From Symbiodinium natans (taxonomy: Eukaryota > Sar > Dinophyceae > Suessiales > Symbiodiniaceae): a stretch of DNA of 64,000 bases. The notes beneath the pieces were generated by a model, which made no database searches, was not told the DNA's origin, and saw nothing but the letters and a program-made list of their open reading frames with translations. The stretch lies in NCBI GenBank assembly GCA_905221605.1, contig CAJNDS010001557.1:101001-165000 (forward strand). The letters are read 5' to 3'. Shown here in pieces: positions 1 through 12,000 of this stretch. The translations under genes were made by a program, and so were the position numbers. Within the stretch, counting starts at the first letter, position 1. Every line of letters starts with the position of its first letter.

Positions 1-40
1 ACTCAGAACTGCCCCATGCACCTGCAAACCCTGAACGCTC

Positions 41-96
41 CTGCATCCCATGCTTCACTCCCTGCGCCAGGTAGGGCATGTACTTGTGCAGGGAAC
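41..96 (-). CDS. IMPDH: IMPDH exon 24, last in window
   Basis: Reads [18 protein letters not shown]; the family shows SIxKFVPYLxxGIxHSxQDIG. The acceptor is cccaag|GTTCCC and a GA donor follows CAG. The remaining C-terminus lies beyond position 1. Confidence 0.92.
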
Positions 97-3000
97 CTTG
101 GGTCAAACAGTTTAGGGTTTACGGTTTAGGGCTTAAATAGGTCTTATGTAGGGTTTAGGGTTTAGAGTGTCTAAGGCAGATGTTATTGCCAAGATGTGAT
201 CTTCTTTGCCTTACTTCTCCAATAACCAGGGGAAAAAAGGTTAAACTTTACAATTCCTACTAAATAAGGAAACCCAAAAAGCCTAAAGCTCAGGCATTGG
301 CTAAGTAAGCTCCAGGAGCTTGCTTGCTTGTGGTCCAGGCACAGGGCGGTTGAACTTGCGCAGCCCTAAACCCGGTTTTTAAACCCTAAACCCTAAACCC
401 TAAACCCTAAACCCTACTTCATCTGGTCTCTCAAGGTCATGGCATGCCGCAAAGCTCGAAGAACTTGCGAGCTGGCTGCATGCTGTGGCAGGCACTGCAT
501 GGCCCGCGCATGAGAGACCCGCTTCATTTCACATGGGAGCTACACTGCCACACTGCCTGGGTTCAAGGGTTCATGAAAAAACCTAAGGATCATCACCACG
601 AACTTATATAACCCAGCAGCGTCATGCCTTGTTGATCTTCATGTAGGGTTTAGGGCTTAGAAGAGTACAGGGTCTATGAGGGTATAGGGATGTTTAGGGT
701 TTATAAGGGTTTAGGGTTTATAAGGGTACGGGCTTTATAAAGGTATACGGACGTTAAAACCCTAAACCCTAAACCCTAAACCCTAAACCCTAAACCCGGG
801 GCCATGGAATCGCTGATGGCCCTTGAGTTGCGCCTTCCCAGGCTCCCAAAAACATCCCTGGTTTAGGGTTTAGGGTTTAGGGTTTAGGGGTTAGGGGTTA
901 GGGGTTAGGGTTTAGGGTTTAGGGTTTAGGGTGTAGGGCCGCGGCCCAGTAACCATAATTCTAGTAAGGGCACCCTTTCTAGGGCTACTTTACAAGGGAA
1001 CCTGGAACCAACAAAAAAATGAAAGGGCAAAAAGGGTGCCGCTCGGCTACCAAGAGGGTTGCTTCACACGGGAACCCGGACACCCCCCCCCCCCCCAAAA
1101 AAAAAAAAAAAAACATACTAATAAAAAATCATCACAAGAATAATAATAATAATAGTCATACTGAATAAACAAATGAATAAATAGCGGTCTAAGAAACAAG
1201 AAAAAAAGAAAAAAGGGGTGACAGGGTATATACCACTGGGCGCCCAAAGATTTAGGGTACGAATCTCCTAGACCATGCCCTGGGTTCCCAGGTGCGTTGA
1301 GGCCCTAAACCCTGAATCCCCAGGAAGCCTTGACCCGGGTTTAGGGTTTAGGGTTTAGGGTTTAGGGTTTAGGGTTTAGGGTTTAGGGTTTAGGGTTTAG
1401 GCCACCCCTAAACCCAGCTTTAAAATCCCTGAAGGACCTCCGGATTTCTGCCGAGCCGCCTTTATCTTGAACCGACCCCGTCACGCCCGAAGATGCGATG
1501 CCGCGGTAGGCCTGCCAGAGTTTAGGGTTTAGGCTTTAGGTTTAAGGGTTTAGGGGGAGCCAAAAGGCATTCTAACAGTTATAGGCTCAGGGGGCGTCCA
1601 CTTACAAGCCCCTTAAGTGCCCTTGTGTGGTTATACGTACAGTTCTAAGTACAGATATAGTTGGTTACGAAGTACCAAGAAGCTCCATGTAGAGCTTAGG
1701 GCTCTTAAACCCTAGGGAAGCTTCGGGAGCCCTAAACCCTAAACCCTAAACCCTAAACCCTAAACCCTAAACCCTAAACCCTAAACCCCAAACCCCAAAC
1801 CCTAAACCCCAAACCCTAAACCCTTTGCATGGACCTTTTCAGGTTCTTCATCACCGTACCTTCTTGATAGCTTCCGGCACGCCAGCAGTGCCTGTATTCT
1901 TCCCTAAGGGTCCATGTACCTATGTAGTATATACTTGGGCCTTAAAGGAGATCCCATACCTTGGGGACGAAATGAGCCCTAAAAGGGTTTAGGGTTCATA
2001 TACCTTAATAGGAGTTACAGTAGTATAGGGTATATGGCCCCAATTTTAGGGTTCATTTCGTCCCCAAGGTATAGTAGCTTTAGGGCCCAAATATGTACTA
2101 TATTGGTACATGGACGCTTCGGGCTAGCTCCTCGATCCCAGCCAGGAATTTGGAGCTCTTGCCCATGAAGGGCAAGCTCGTTCGTGTTCCTCCTTCTCCA
2201 TGATCGCGATATACCCTAAGCCAGGGCCCTATTATCAACCCTAAACTCATATTCTTGGCTTCGCCAAACCCCCAAAATCAAAAAATGGACCCTATGATCT
2301 TGTGCCTGTGAACGGGGTCCGTACTTGTAGGGGTTGGGGGAACCGAATAACTGACCCTGGAACAAAGATCCCAAGGACCTACACTCTACTGATCTACACT
2401 ACCTAGGCTATCCTAAACACTGCAGACATGACAGCAAAATAAGCGGCACCTCCTTTGGCCGAACCAAAGGCACTTTTCCCAACCCCCGTGCACCAATCCT
2501 GCCCTACACGCACTCATATGAGTAGCGGCCCAAACCTCTAGTATTCATGGCTACCAGAAGTTTTGTCCGATGCTCAGACCAATGGATGTCCATGTATTCA
2601 TTCCAACGCGCCCGCTGACAAAGTGCACCAGGAAAAAAACGATCAAACAACCCTAAACCCTGAACTCTAAACCCTGAGCCCTATACCTTAACCCTATGGG
2701 AACCAGGCGCCTTCAGCCTTGCGCCGGAGTCAGCGTAGAAGTACTCCCCGGGAGCCTCCTCCGTGCCTGCGAGGAGGCTGCCGCACATCACCGTCTCCGC
2801 ACCTCAGGGTTTAGGGTTTAGGGTTTAGGGTTTATTAGGGTTTAGGGCTAGGGTTTAGGGCTTGGGGTTTGGGGTCAGGGCCCGTTAGGGCTTAGGGCTT
2901 CCTACCTAAATGTGAGAAGAAGAGCATCGCGGTCCCGATGATCTTGGCAGAAGGGGGTTGGGGGAGGGGAGGGGGTGTTGGCGTTTACGGCTTGGGGATT

Positions 3001-6000
3001 TAAGAGATTTAGGGGCTCAGGGTTTAGGGTTTAGGGTTTAGGGCTAGGGTTAAGGGTTTGGGGTTTAGCAGGCGTTTCAGGGCTAAGAGCCTTCCCATTC
3101 AGGTTTTGGCAGCTTTGGAGCCTGCAGTTGAGCACACTCGGCTTCGAACCAGAGATTCTCACTTGGAGGGTCATGGGACTTAATAACCACTTATAACTCT
3201 ACTTATAACCCTACTTATAATTGGGAAAACCCCTATAAGGCCCTTTAGGTGTATTATAAGTAGGGTTGTAAGTACAGGTAGAATTGGTTAGTAAGTACCA
3301 TGAACCTCCAAGCAGACTCAACCACGCAAAGCCCCCCCAATGGTCCATAACTCTATCCTGCAAAGTCTCCACGGGAAGTCGTGGCTTCTAGGCACCAGCA
3401 GTTTAGGGTTTAGGGTTTAGGGTTTAGGGTTTGGGGTTTAGGGTTTGGGGTTTAGGGTTTAAGATTTATTCAGACTTGGGTATCCCAAAGTGTCAAAACC
3501 CCACCACCTGGTATAAGGAAGCCGCGTTGTTGGATAGTGCTCCTAACCGCTGACATTTGAATGCTGCAGGAAATACAAGCCTGCTTTGGACCTTGTAACG
3601 TCAGCAGGTGCATCTCTACACTCTCCCCGCTTAACCTTAAGCCTAAACCCAAACCCCAAACCCTAAACTTGAACTACGGCTTGCGTTCTGCCTTTTCATC
3701 AAAAAACAATCACCAATTAAAAACCACATTTTAAAAATAAAAAGCCCTTAAGCCCTAAATCCTCAACCCCCATCTCTTCCCAGTGGCCCAGCGAGAGAGC
3801 TTTGACGATGTGGCCGGGGCTACTGATCCTCGGGGAGCAAAATACAGCCCCAAAGCCTACTCTGGGGTTTAGGGTTTAGGGTTTAGGGTTTAGGGTTTAG
3901 GCTTTAGGGTTTAGGGTCCCAACACCCTAAACCTGAGCACCTAAATCTCAAGCCCCAAACCCTTATCCCGGATTCAGGGCTTGTAGGCTTTGGGGTGGGG
4001 GGAGGGGGGAGGGGGGAGGGGGGGGGGGGGGGGAGGGGGGGGGAGGGGGGGGGGGAGGGGGGGGGAGGGGGGAGGGGGGGGAAACCCTAAACCCTAAACC
4101 CTAAACCCTAAACCCTAAGCCCTAAACCCTAAACCCTGAACCTTGAACCCTAGACCCTAAACCCTAAACCCTAAACCCTAAACCCTAAACCCTAAACCAC
4201 AACCCTAAGCCTTGAACCCTAAACTCCTGAAGAAGCATTGGTGCCTCGGGCCCGAGCAATCGCCAGGCAATGGCACCCTTAACCCTAAACGCAAGAGAGG
4301 GGGTTGTTATTTGACTGTTATCTAACGTTCCAAGTATTGAGCGGGGAGGGGGGGGGGGGGCCTAAACCCTAAACCCTAAACCCTAAACCCTAAACCCCTT
4401 AATTCGGTCCCTTGTTATCATACTCAGGGCCCATACTTCAGATCCCTACAAAGACGGGTATAAGGGACCAGACTTAAGGGCCCATAGTCCCAACCTGAGA
4501 TGCCCCTAAACCCGAAACCTACGGGTTTCGGGTTTAGGGTTTGGGGTTTAGGGTTTAGGGTTTAGGGTTTAGGGTTTAGGGTTTTGGGATTTCAGGGCTC
4601 AGAGGTTGGTTTAGGACTGAGGCTTCGGCGGCCTCACACTTCAACCCGACAGGGCTGAGGGGTCTAGAGGTTTCGGTCTAGCCTTCAGGGTTTTCGGGCT
4701 TTGGGGTGTTTTAGGGTTTAGGGGTTTAGGAGGTTTAGGGTTTAGGGTTTAGGGCTTTTTGGCCAGGCAACCCCCCATCGGCGATCACAGGGACGTTGTA
4801 GGCCCTGGCGATGCTGGCCTCAAGCCCAGTTTTGTTTAGAGTTTAGGGTTTAGGGTTTAGGGTTTAGGGTTTAGGGTTTAGGGTTTAGGGTTTAGGGTTT
4901 AGGGTTTAGGGTTTAGGGTTTAGGGTAGGGTTTAGGGTTTAGGGTTTAGGGTTTAGGGTTTAGGGTTTAGGGTTTAGGGTTTAGGGTTTAGGGTTTAGGG
5001 TTTAGGGTTTAGGGTTTAGGTTAGGGTTTAGGGTTTAGGGTTTAGGGTTTAGGGTTTAGGGTTTAGGGTTTAGGGTTTAGGGTTTAGGGTTTAGGGTTAA
5101 GGGTTTAAGGTTTAGGGTTTAGGGTTTAGGATTTGGGGTTTAGGGGAGCCCTGGATGAGTTTTACAGCAAACCTTCAGAAAGCTGGAGCATGCTCCAAGG
5201 ATGATTCGAGCTGGGCTTCTCTTTAGTCTTCCTTGTTTCGGGGGGATAGGGATGTTCCAACTTTTTGGAGTTTACTGTAACCCTTTCAACCCCCTTCTAC
5301 CCTCTTCAACCGTTTTCAACCCCAAGCTTTGCAAAGTTGGAGCTGGCTGGCTTCATGCTGTCGCAGAGAGCTTCGGGATTTCAGCCGCCTACACCCCCAC
5401 AAAAATCCGACCCGAACCCAGACTGCCTTTAAGGGCAGTTCTATGGGCCCCTTAATGTGGCCCCCTTACCTCCTTCAAAGGGTTCTGAAGTATGGCACTT
5501 GGGTTCTACAGGATATGTGAGGGGTAGATAAGGGGACCCCTTTTAGGGCCCATGCTCAGGGACCATGTATCTACCCCAAGTGCCCATAAAACTGCATCCT
5601 ATGCCCCCATGCTTGCGTGAAATCTTCGACAGTCGAGGCGCCACGTTGTATACAGCGCTGGCCTGCCATGGATGTTCAGTGCGTCAGGGGCGCAACATGC
5701 CAGCACATTCTACCTCCAAGGGGCCCTGGTTTGGATGTGTATGGGGTTTAGGGTTTAGGGTTTAGGGTTTAGGGTTATTCAGGTTTAGGATTTAGGGTTT
5801 AGGGTTTAGGGTTTCTTGCTTGTCTGTATGGATGCTCAGTGCTTTGGGGGTGTAGGTCTTTCTTGAGGCTGTCGGTTCAGGGTTTATGAGGCCTCGACGC
5901 ATACATACTGCAACCTGCCTCAAGGTTCGGCAGTCGACATGTAGGGTCCATACCCTAAACCCTAGACCCTAAACCCTGAACCCTAAACCCTGAACACGGA

Positions 6001-9000
6001 ACCCTAAATCCTAACCCTAAACCCTAAACCCTAAGCCCTGAACCCTGAACCATAAACAACTGCCTGCGCGCGGCCGCACCCGCGATCCTTGTGTGCCTGG
6101 CAGCGGGCTAGAAGCATGATTAGGGGCTGACCTGGTGAGGGTTTAGGATTTAGGGTTTAGGGTTAGGGTTTAGGGTTTAGGGCTAGGGTTTAGGGTTTGG
6201 TGTTTTGGGCATAGGGTTCAGGGGGTTGATGGGCTTTGGGTTCAGGATTGAGGGCTCCGAGTCTGGGTCTGAAGGAGGGTGTCTGTGTTTGCGGCGGTGT
6301 TCTTGAGGTATAACCCTGAAGCCCGCAGAAACCCCCCCAAGCCCCAAACCCTAATCAATGAATCGTAAAGCCCTAAGTCTAGCCAGGCCTTGACAGACCT
6401 AAACCCACATGCCTTAAAACCCTTGATCCTAAAAATCAAAAAGCCCCAAAACCCTAAAACTCTGAAGCCCCCAAAGCTACCACAGCCCTAGAAACCCGAA
6501 CAAACCCGTAAACAAAGCTTAGAACCCCAACCAAAAAAAAGGTAAAAAAAGAAACACCTCAACAACCCCTCAAACCCCTTTAACAAATTGAGTAAACATA
6601 CAAATGATAACCTGTAAAAAACCAAAGCCCTAAGAATTAATTATTAATTAGTTATTAATTAATTATTAATTAATTATTAATTAATTATTAATTAATTATT
6701 AATTAATTATTAATTAATTATTAATTAATTATCAATCAATTATTAATTAATTACTAATTAATTATTAACCCTTAAAAGCTCCAAAGGCCGCCCCACCGTC
6801 GAGATGGAGCTGATGCCCATGCCCACGCGCAAGGCGTCCACCCCGCAGTCCTTGCTTGGCTTGCGCTGCGCGGGAGCTTTACCCTCAACTAAGTGAGGGT
6901 TTAGGGTTTAAGGTTTAGGGTTTAGGGTTTAGGGTTTAGGGTTTAGGGTTTAGGGCTTGGGCTTTATAGTGCTTGGGGTCAGTTTCCGTGAACAGGACGC
7001 GATATTGTGTGCTGAATAGCCCCCGCCCGCATTCTGGTGGCACAATGGAAGTTCGGGTGGTTCATTGGCAGATATACGTAGGCCACAGTAGCTACAACCT
7101 TTTTTGGGGAACTCAAAACCCGACAGACTTTCAACTATCCAAAACACTCCAAGTAGTCCTGAACTCCTGTGGACCACACGAAACACTTGAACCCTAAACC
7201 CTAAACCCTAACCCCTAAACCCTAAACCCTATTGAAGGATCTCGGACTTACGCTTCAGGCCTGCTCTCAACGCCCGTTGCAGCATGCTAACCAGCCCCAA
7301 GCTCATTTGGACCGGCAAGGTTCCAACCCGACTTCCAGTTTGGGTTGTTAGGGTTTAGTGAGGGTTGAGGGTCTAGGGTCTAGGGTGTAACTAGGGTTTA
7401 GGGTTTAGAGTTTTGTGGTTCAGGCTTATGATGAGGGTTGAGGGCTAATTACACTCCATGCTAGCTTGGTGACCACGTGGATTTGGGGGCCATGTGCTGC
7501 GCTGGAGAGGTTACGGTAGCACAACTTACTGGCCGAGGTCTCTAGGGGACAAAGGTCAAAGACTTGGTTTTCGGGGGTTGAGAGTTTCGGCTAGAGGGAT
7601 ACTCACAGAACCCTAAACCCTAAACCCTAAACCCGAAAACCCTAAACCCTACTTGGCACCTAAGATAAATCGGGTATACGGTCCCATCTTGTCTAGCTGA
7701 TGCAATTCGTCCCCGAGGCACTCAGCCCCGAGCCTTGAGGCTTCCCCCTAGACATTCAGAAACCCTGAGGGTTTAGGGTTTAGGGTTTAGGCTTTAGGGT
7801 TTAGGGTTTAGGGTTTAGGGTTTAGTGCAACGAAGTTCCCGGTCCCTAAGCCCTGAAGGGAACCCAACCCAATGAGAAAGAGAAGGAGGGCCCCTGCAGG
7901 GCCCTAGAAACCCTGAAGACACTTCTTGTCCATATTGACGCGCCATACAGACAGACACACATACGTACATGTTACATGCGTACATACATACGTACATCTA
8001 TATACAACATAACTATCGCTAGATAGAAGAATACTACTAATCAACGTAAGATAACATTAACCTGAAAATAGCCGGGATGCCAGCAAGTTCTTTGCTTGAC
8101 GTCGCGTAACCTCTGAAAAGCTCAGGGAGGGCCAGGCTTGCGGGGGCTTTGGGGAAGTTTGAGGGGTAAGGAGGGACCCCTGTAACCCCTATGTATACCT
8201 TCATGTTGCACTGCTTGGTCTCGAAAACCTTTCTAGAACAGTTTTCGACACTCCAAATCAACCTCACAAGCCACTGGTAGGATGGTTGACCTACATGATG
8301 CAAAACAACCCAGTTGAGCAGTTGCTCTTGAGCCTTCTCCCTGCACTAACCCTAAACCCTAAACCCTAAACCCTAAACCCTAAACCCTAAACCCTGCATG
8401 TGTTGAAAAGGCTGTGCGCCACCATGGCAAAGTCAAGTGAAGCCCAGGGAGAGGACCAGGATGGGCTATGAGGCCTTCGAACCCTCATGGGTTTAGGGTT
8501 TAGGGTTTAGGGTTTAGGGTTTTAGGGTTTAGGGTTTAGGGTTTAGGGTTTAGGGTTTAGGGTTTAGGGTTTAGGGTTTAGGGTTTAGGGTTTAGCACAA
8601 CTCTACCAAGGTCAGTTGAGGCCAGCAGCAACATTTCCCCCGATGATCTGCATCTTTGGGTACTTCTGCTTCGTCCACCTGCTGATCTCACGGCAGACAT
8701 AGCAGTATAGCAGAACTGTTTTCTGGTCTATGGCCTGGGAAAAGTGCGAGTCTTCACTAGGAGTGGGACTGGGACGAGCAATGCATTACCACAGCAACTG
8801 CGCATGCAATCTGCGTGACAACCCTAGACCCTGAACCCTAAACCCCAAACCCCAAACCCTAAATCCTAGACCCTAACCCACGCGAAGAGGGTCCACCTGA
8901 TGATCTCCAGCTGATCCTCATTGTCGCCCTGCCTGAGCATGCTGTCATGCACGGTCTGTCAGTATCATCACAAGGGTTTAGGGTTTAGGATTTAGGGTTT

Positions 9001-12000
9001 AGGGTTACGGCCCCCCCTGGGTCTTAGTAGGGAATGAGGGAATTAGGCACCTTATATCCCCCTGAACATACCCTTTAAGGGGTTCTTTTGGACCAGTAAA
9101 AAGACCCACAGCGGCCCACTGATGGCGGAAAGGAGTCATGCTCGGCTGTGGTTCGTGCCATGTCCAGTGCGGCTGACTCGTGCGCATTTGCCGAAGTGCC
9201 CTAACAACCCGGCGTCGATGTAAGATTAGACATGCGCAGCGTAGTCTACAAGGAGGGGACCCACCTAGGTATAAGTAGAGTCATGAGGACCCTTGATTGG
9301 GTTGTAAGGATCCTAACTTCGGTTCCAAGTCCCTTAACTAGAGTCGTTGTTAGTATAGTAAGGGGGGGCTCCCCTGTAGAGATGTGATTGTCCGGCAAGC
9401 ATCGCCAAACCTTTCTGGAAGATGACATGCGAGAGGAGAAGAGGTCGAAGAGTGTGATTGGGGGGCAAAGCTCCCAAATCCAAAAAACCCTAAACCCTAA
9501 CCCTAAACCCTAAACCCTAAACCCGAAACCCTAAACCCTAAACCCTAAAACCGTGGGGGTCCAGGAAGGTTTGCAGGGATCGGGGCCCAATGCCTTCTGC
9601 CTCTACCCAACACCCGGGTTTAGGGTATAGGGTTTTGGGTTAGGGCCTAGGGTTGGGGGTTTGGGGTTGAGAGGCTTTCGGGCTTACAAGCTTCTTCGAG
9701 TTCCCGAACCCTGTGCCCTCAACTCTCCAAGCCACCGAACCCCTAAGCCTCCAAACCCCCAAGCGCACCGGAAAAAAAAAAACTAGGGTTCAGAGCTTAG
9801 GGTTTAGGGCTAAACCCTAAACCCTAAACCCTAAACCCTAAACCCTAAACCCTAAACCCTAAACCCTAACCTCAAAAACCGCCAGGAGGGGGGCCGGTTG
9901 TCGAAGACGATCACGTCCGCCCCGGCGGCGACCAGGGCATCGACTCGCTGCTTTCGCGTGTTGTCGAGAACCTCGGTTTTTTTCAGGTTTTTATGGGGAC
10001 GCTTAGGGTTTAGGGTTTAGGGTTTGGGGTTTAGGGTTTAGGGTTTAGGGTTTAGGGTTTAAGGTCAGGGGTTTGGGGTTTACGGTTAGGGTCTAGAGTT
10101 TAGGGACAGTTTAAGGTTTGGGGCTTGTAAACGGGTTTACGCCCCAGGGCTTCCAAGCTCATGTAGGGATTTCAGGGTGTAGAAGACTCGGGCAGTATAC
10201 GGTTCATGGGTTTATCTATACGGTCCATGGGTTTAGGGCTTGGAGGGTTTGCAGGCTTCTATACCAGGGTCTTTGGGGGGTTTAGGGTACTCTTTTTGGC
10301 TTAAAGGGGCTCATAAGGGAACCTAAGAAAGGGAATTCGGGCCTGCTTTGGGTCCTACTTAGGGGTATACTATAGGGTCGGAAACTATAATATCATCAAA
10401 ACCTTATTCTAATTATTGAATTAAGGCCCCTAAACCCCCTAAACCTTAAAAATCATGCCCTAGACCCTAGACCCTAAACCCTAAACCCTAAACCCTAAAC
10501 CCTGAACCCCATTCGCGGCTTCTTGCGTGGTTTCGATTCTTTTTTTGTGTCTTCGCTGCCGCGGAGCCATGACTGCGGCTGCCACCCTGAGGCTCTTGTT
10601 CTCGTCCTCTGGCTTAAAGGCTTTAGGGGTTTGGGGTTTAGGGGTTTAGGGGTTTAGGGGTTTAGGGTTTAGGGTTAAGGGTTAAGGGTTTAGGGTTTAG
10701 GAATTTGGGTTTAGGGGTTCGGGTTTAGGGGTTTAGGGTTTAGGTTTTAGGGGCTTAAACCCCTAGACTCTCGAACCCTCTGTTGAGCTGGAGGTTGCCA
10801 GGCTTGTGGGGTTTTCATAAGGGCGTACTTGAAGGTTCATGGTACTTACTAACCAATTATAACTGGGCTTATAACCCTACTTATAATTGGGATAACCCCT
10901 ATAAGGCCCTTTAGGGGTATTATAAGTAGGGTTATAAGTACAGTTATAGTTGGTTAGTAAGTACCATGAACCTTCAAGTGCGTTTTGGCATTACAGGTGC
11001 TGGGGGCCTTCTGGCTAGGGTCCTTTATCGTGCTTCGGGCCTTCCGGAGGAATGAGGGTCGTTTTATAGGGTTTTGGGTAGCATTCGGGGATGTTTAGGG
11101 AGAGGCGCTAGGGTATAGGGTTTAGAGGGGCGAACTCGAGGCCCGAGACCAAAAAACTCAACCTAAAGCCCTAAACCCTGAACACTAAACTAAACCCGAA
11201 GCCCCCGATAGTATGCAAAGTACTGGCTTTTTGTTTGATTGTTTCTCGGGGTCCAGGTACGTAAACCCTAAGCAGTACCGTTATGAAATTGCACAGGGTC
11301 TGACAATGGAGAAACCCTATAAACCCCATCAACCCTGTAAATCCTCTAAACCCTCTAAACCCTCTAAACCCTGTGAACCTCATAAACCCTGTAACCAGCA
11401 AACGCATAGGGTGCTTCAAGGAGGGGGGTTAGCTAGGGAAGCTTAAGGAAGCTTAGGGAGCCTTAGGGAGTAGTAGGGATTATGAGGGAGACTTGGGTTA
11501 CATACCCCCCGATACCCCGAAAACCAAAACCCCTAAACCCTAAACCCTAAACCCTAAACCCTAAACCCTAAACCCTAAACCTTAAACCCTAAACCCTAAA
11601 CCCTAAATCCGGCCCATAGACCGGTCCTTGGTCGCATCGGGGAAATCCTGATTCTTGATCAGATCCGTGCGCGAGAGCAAGGCGATGAGCTCGCCTGACT
11701 CAACTCGGGAGGGTTTAGGGTTTAGGGCTTAGGGCTTGGGGTTTAGGGTTTAGGGTTTAGGGGGGGCTTAGGTGGGTTTAGGGTTTAGGGTTGGGAGTTT
11801 GGGGCGTTTAGGGCGTTTGGGGGGGACTTAGGGGTGGGTTAGGGTTTGGGGTTTGTGGAGTTTAGGGTGTAAAGTTTGGGGTTTAGGGTTTGGGGTTGGG
11901 GGTTTAAACAACTCAACCCGAAAGCGCTGACAGCATCCCGAACCTATGTGACGGGCTGAAGGTGACCCCCTTAAACCTAAAATGAAGCCTCGACCCCCCC

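Noticed and set aside
800-865. Island considered as IMPDH exon between 1460 and 96
   Set aside because: Exon 23 joins directly to exon 24 ([12 protein letters not shown]) with the expected frame and sequence.
2110-2205. Coding-like island [14 protein letters not shown]
   Set aside because: It lies between IMPDH exons 22 and 23, whose direct joining (RLK|AYRG) is already exact.
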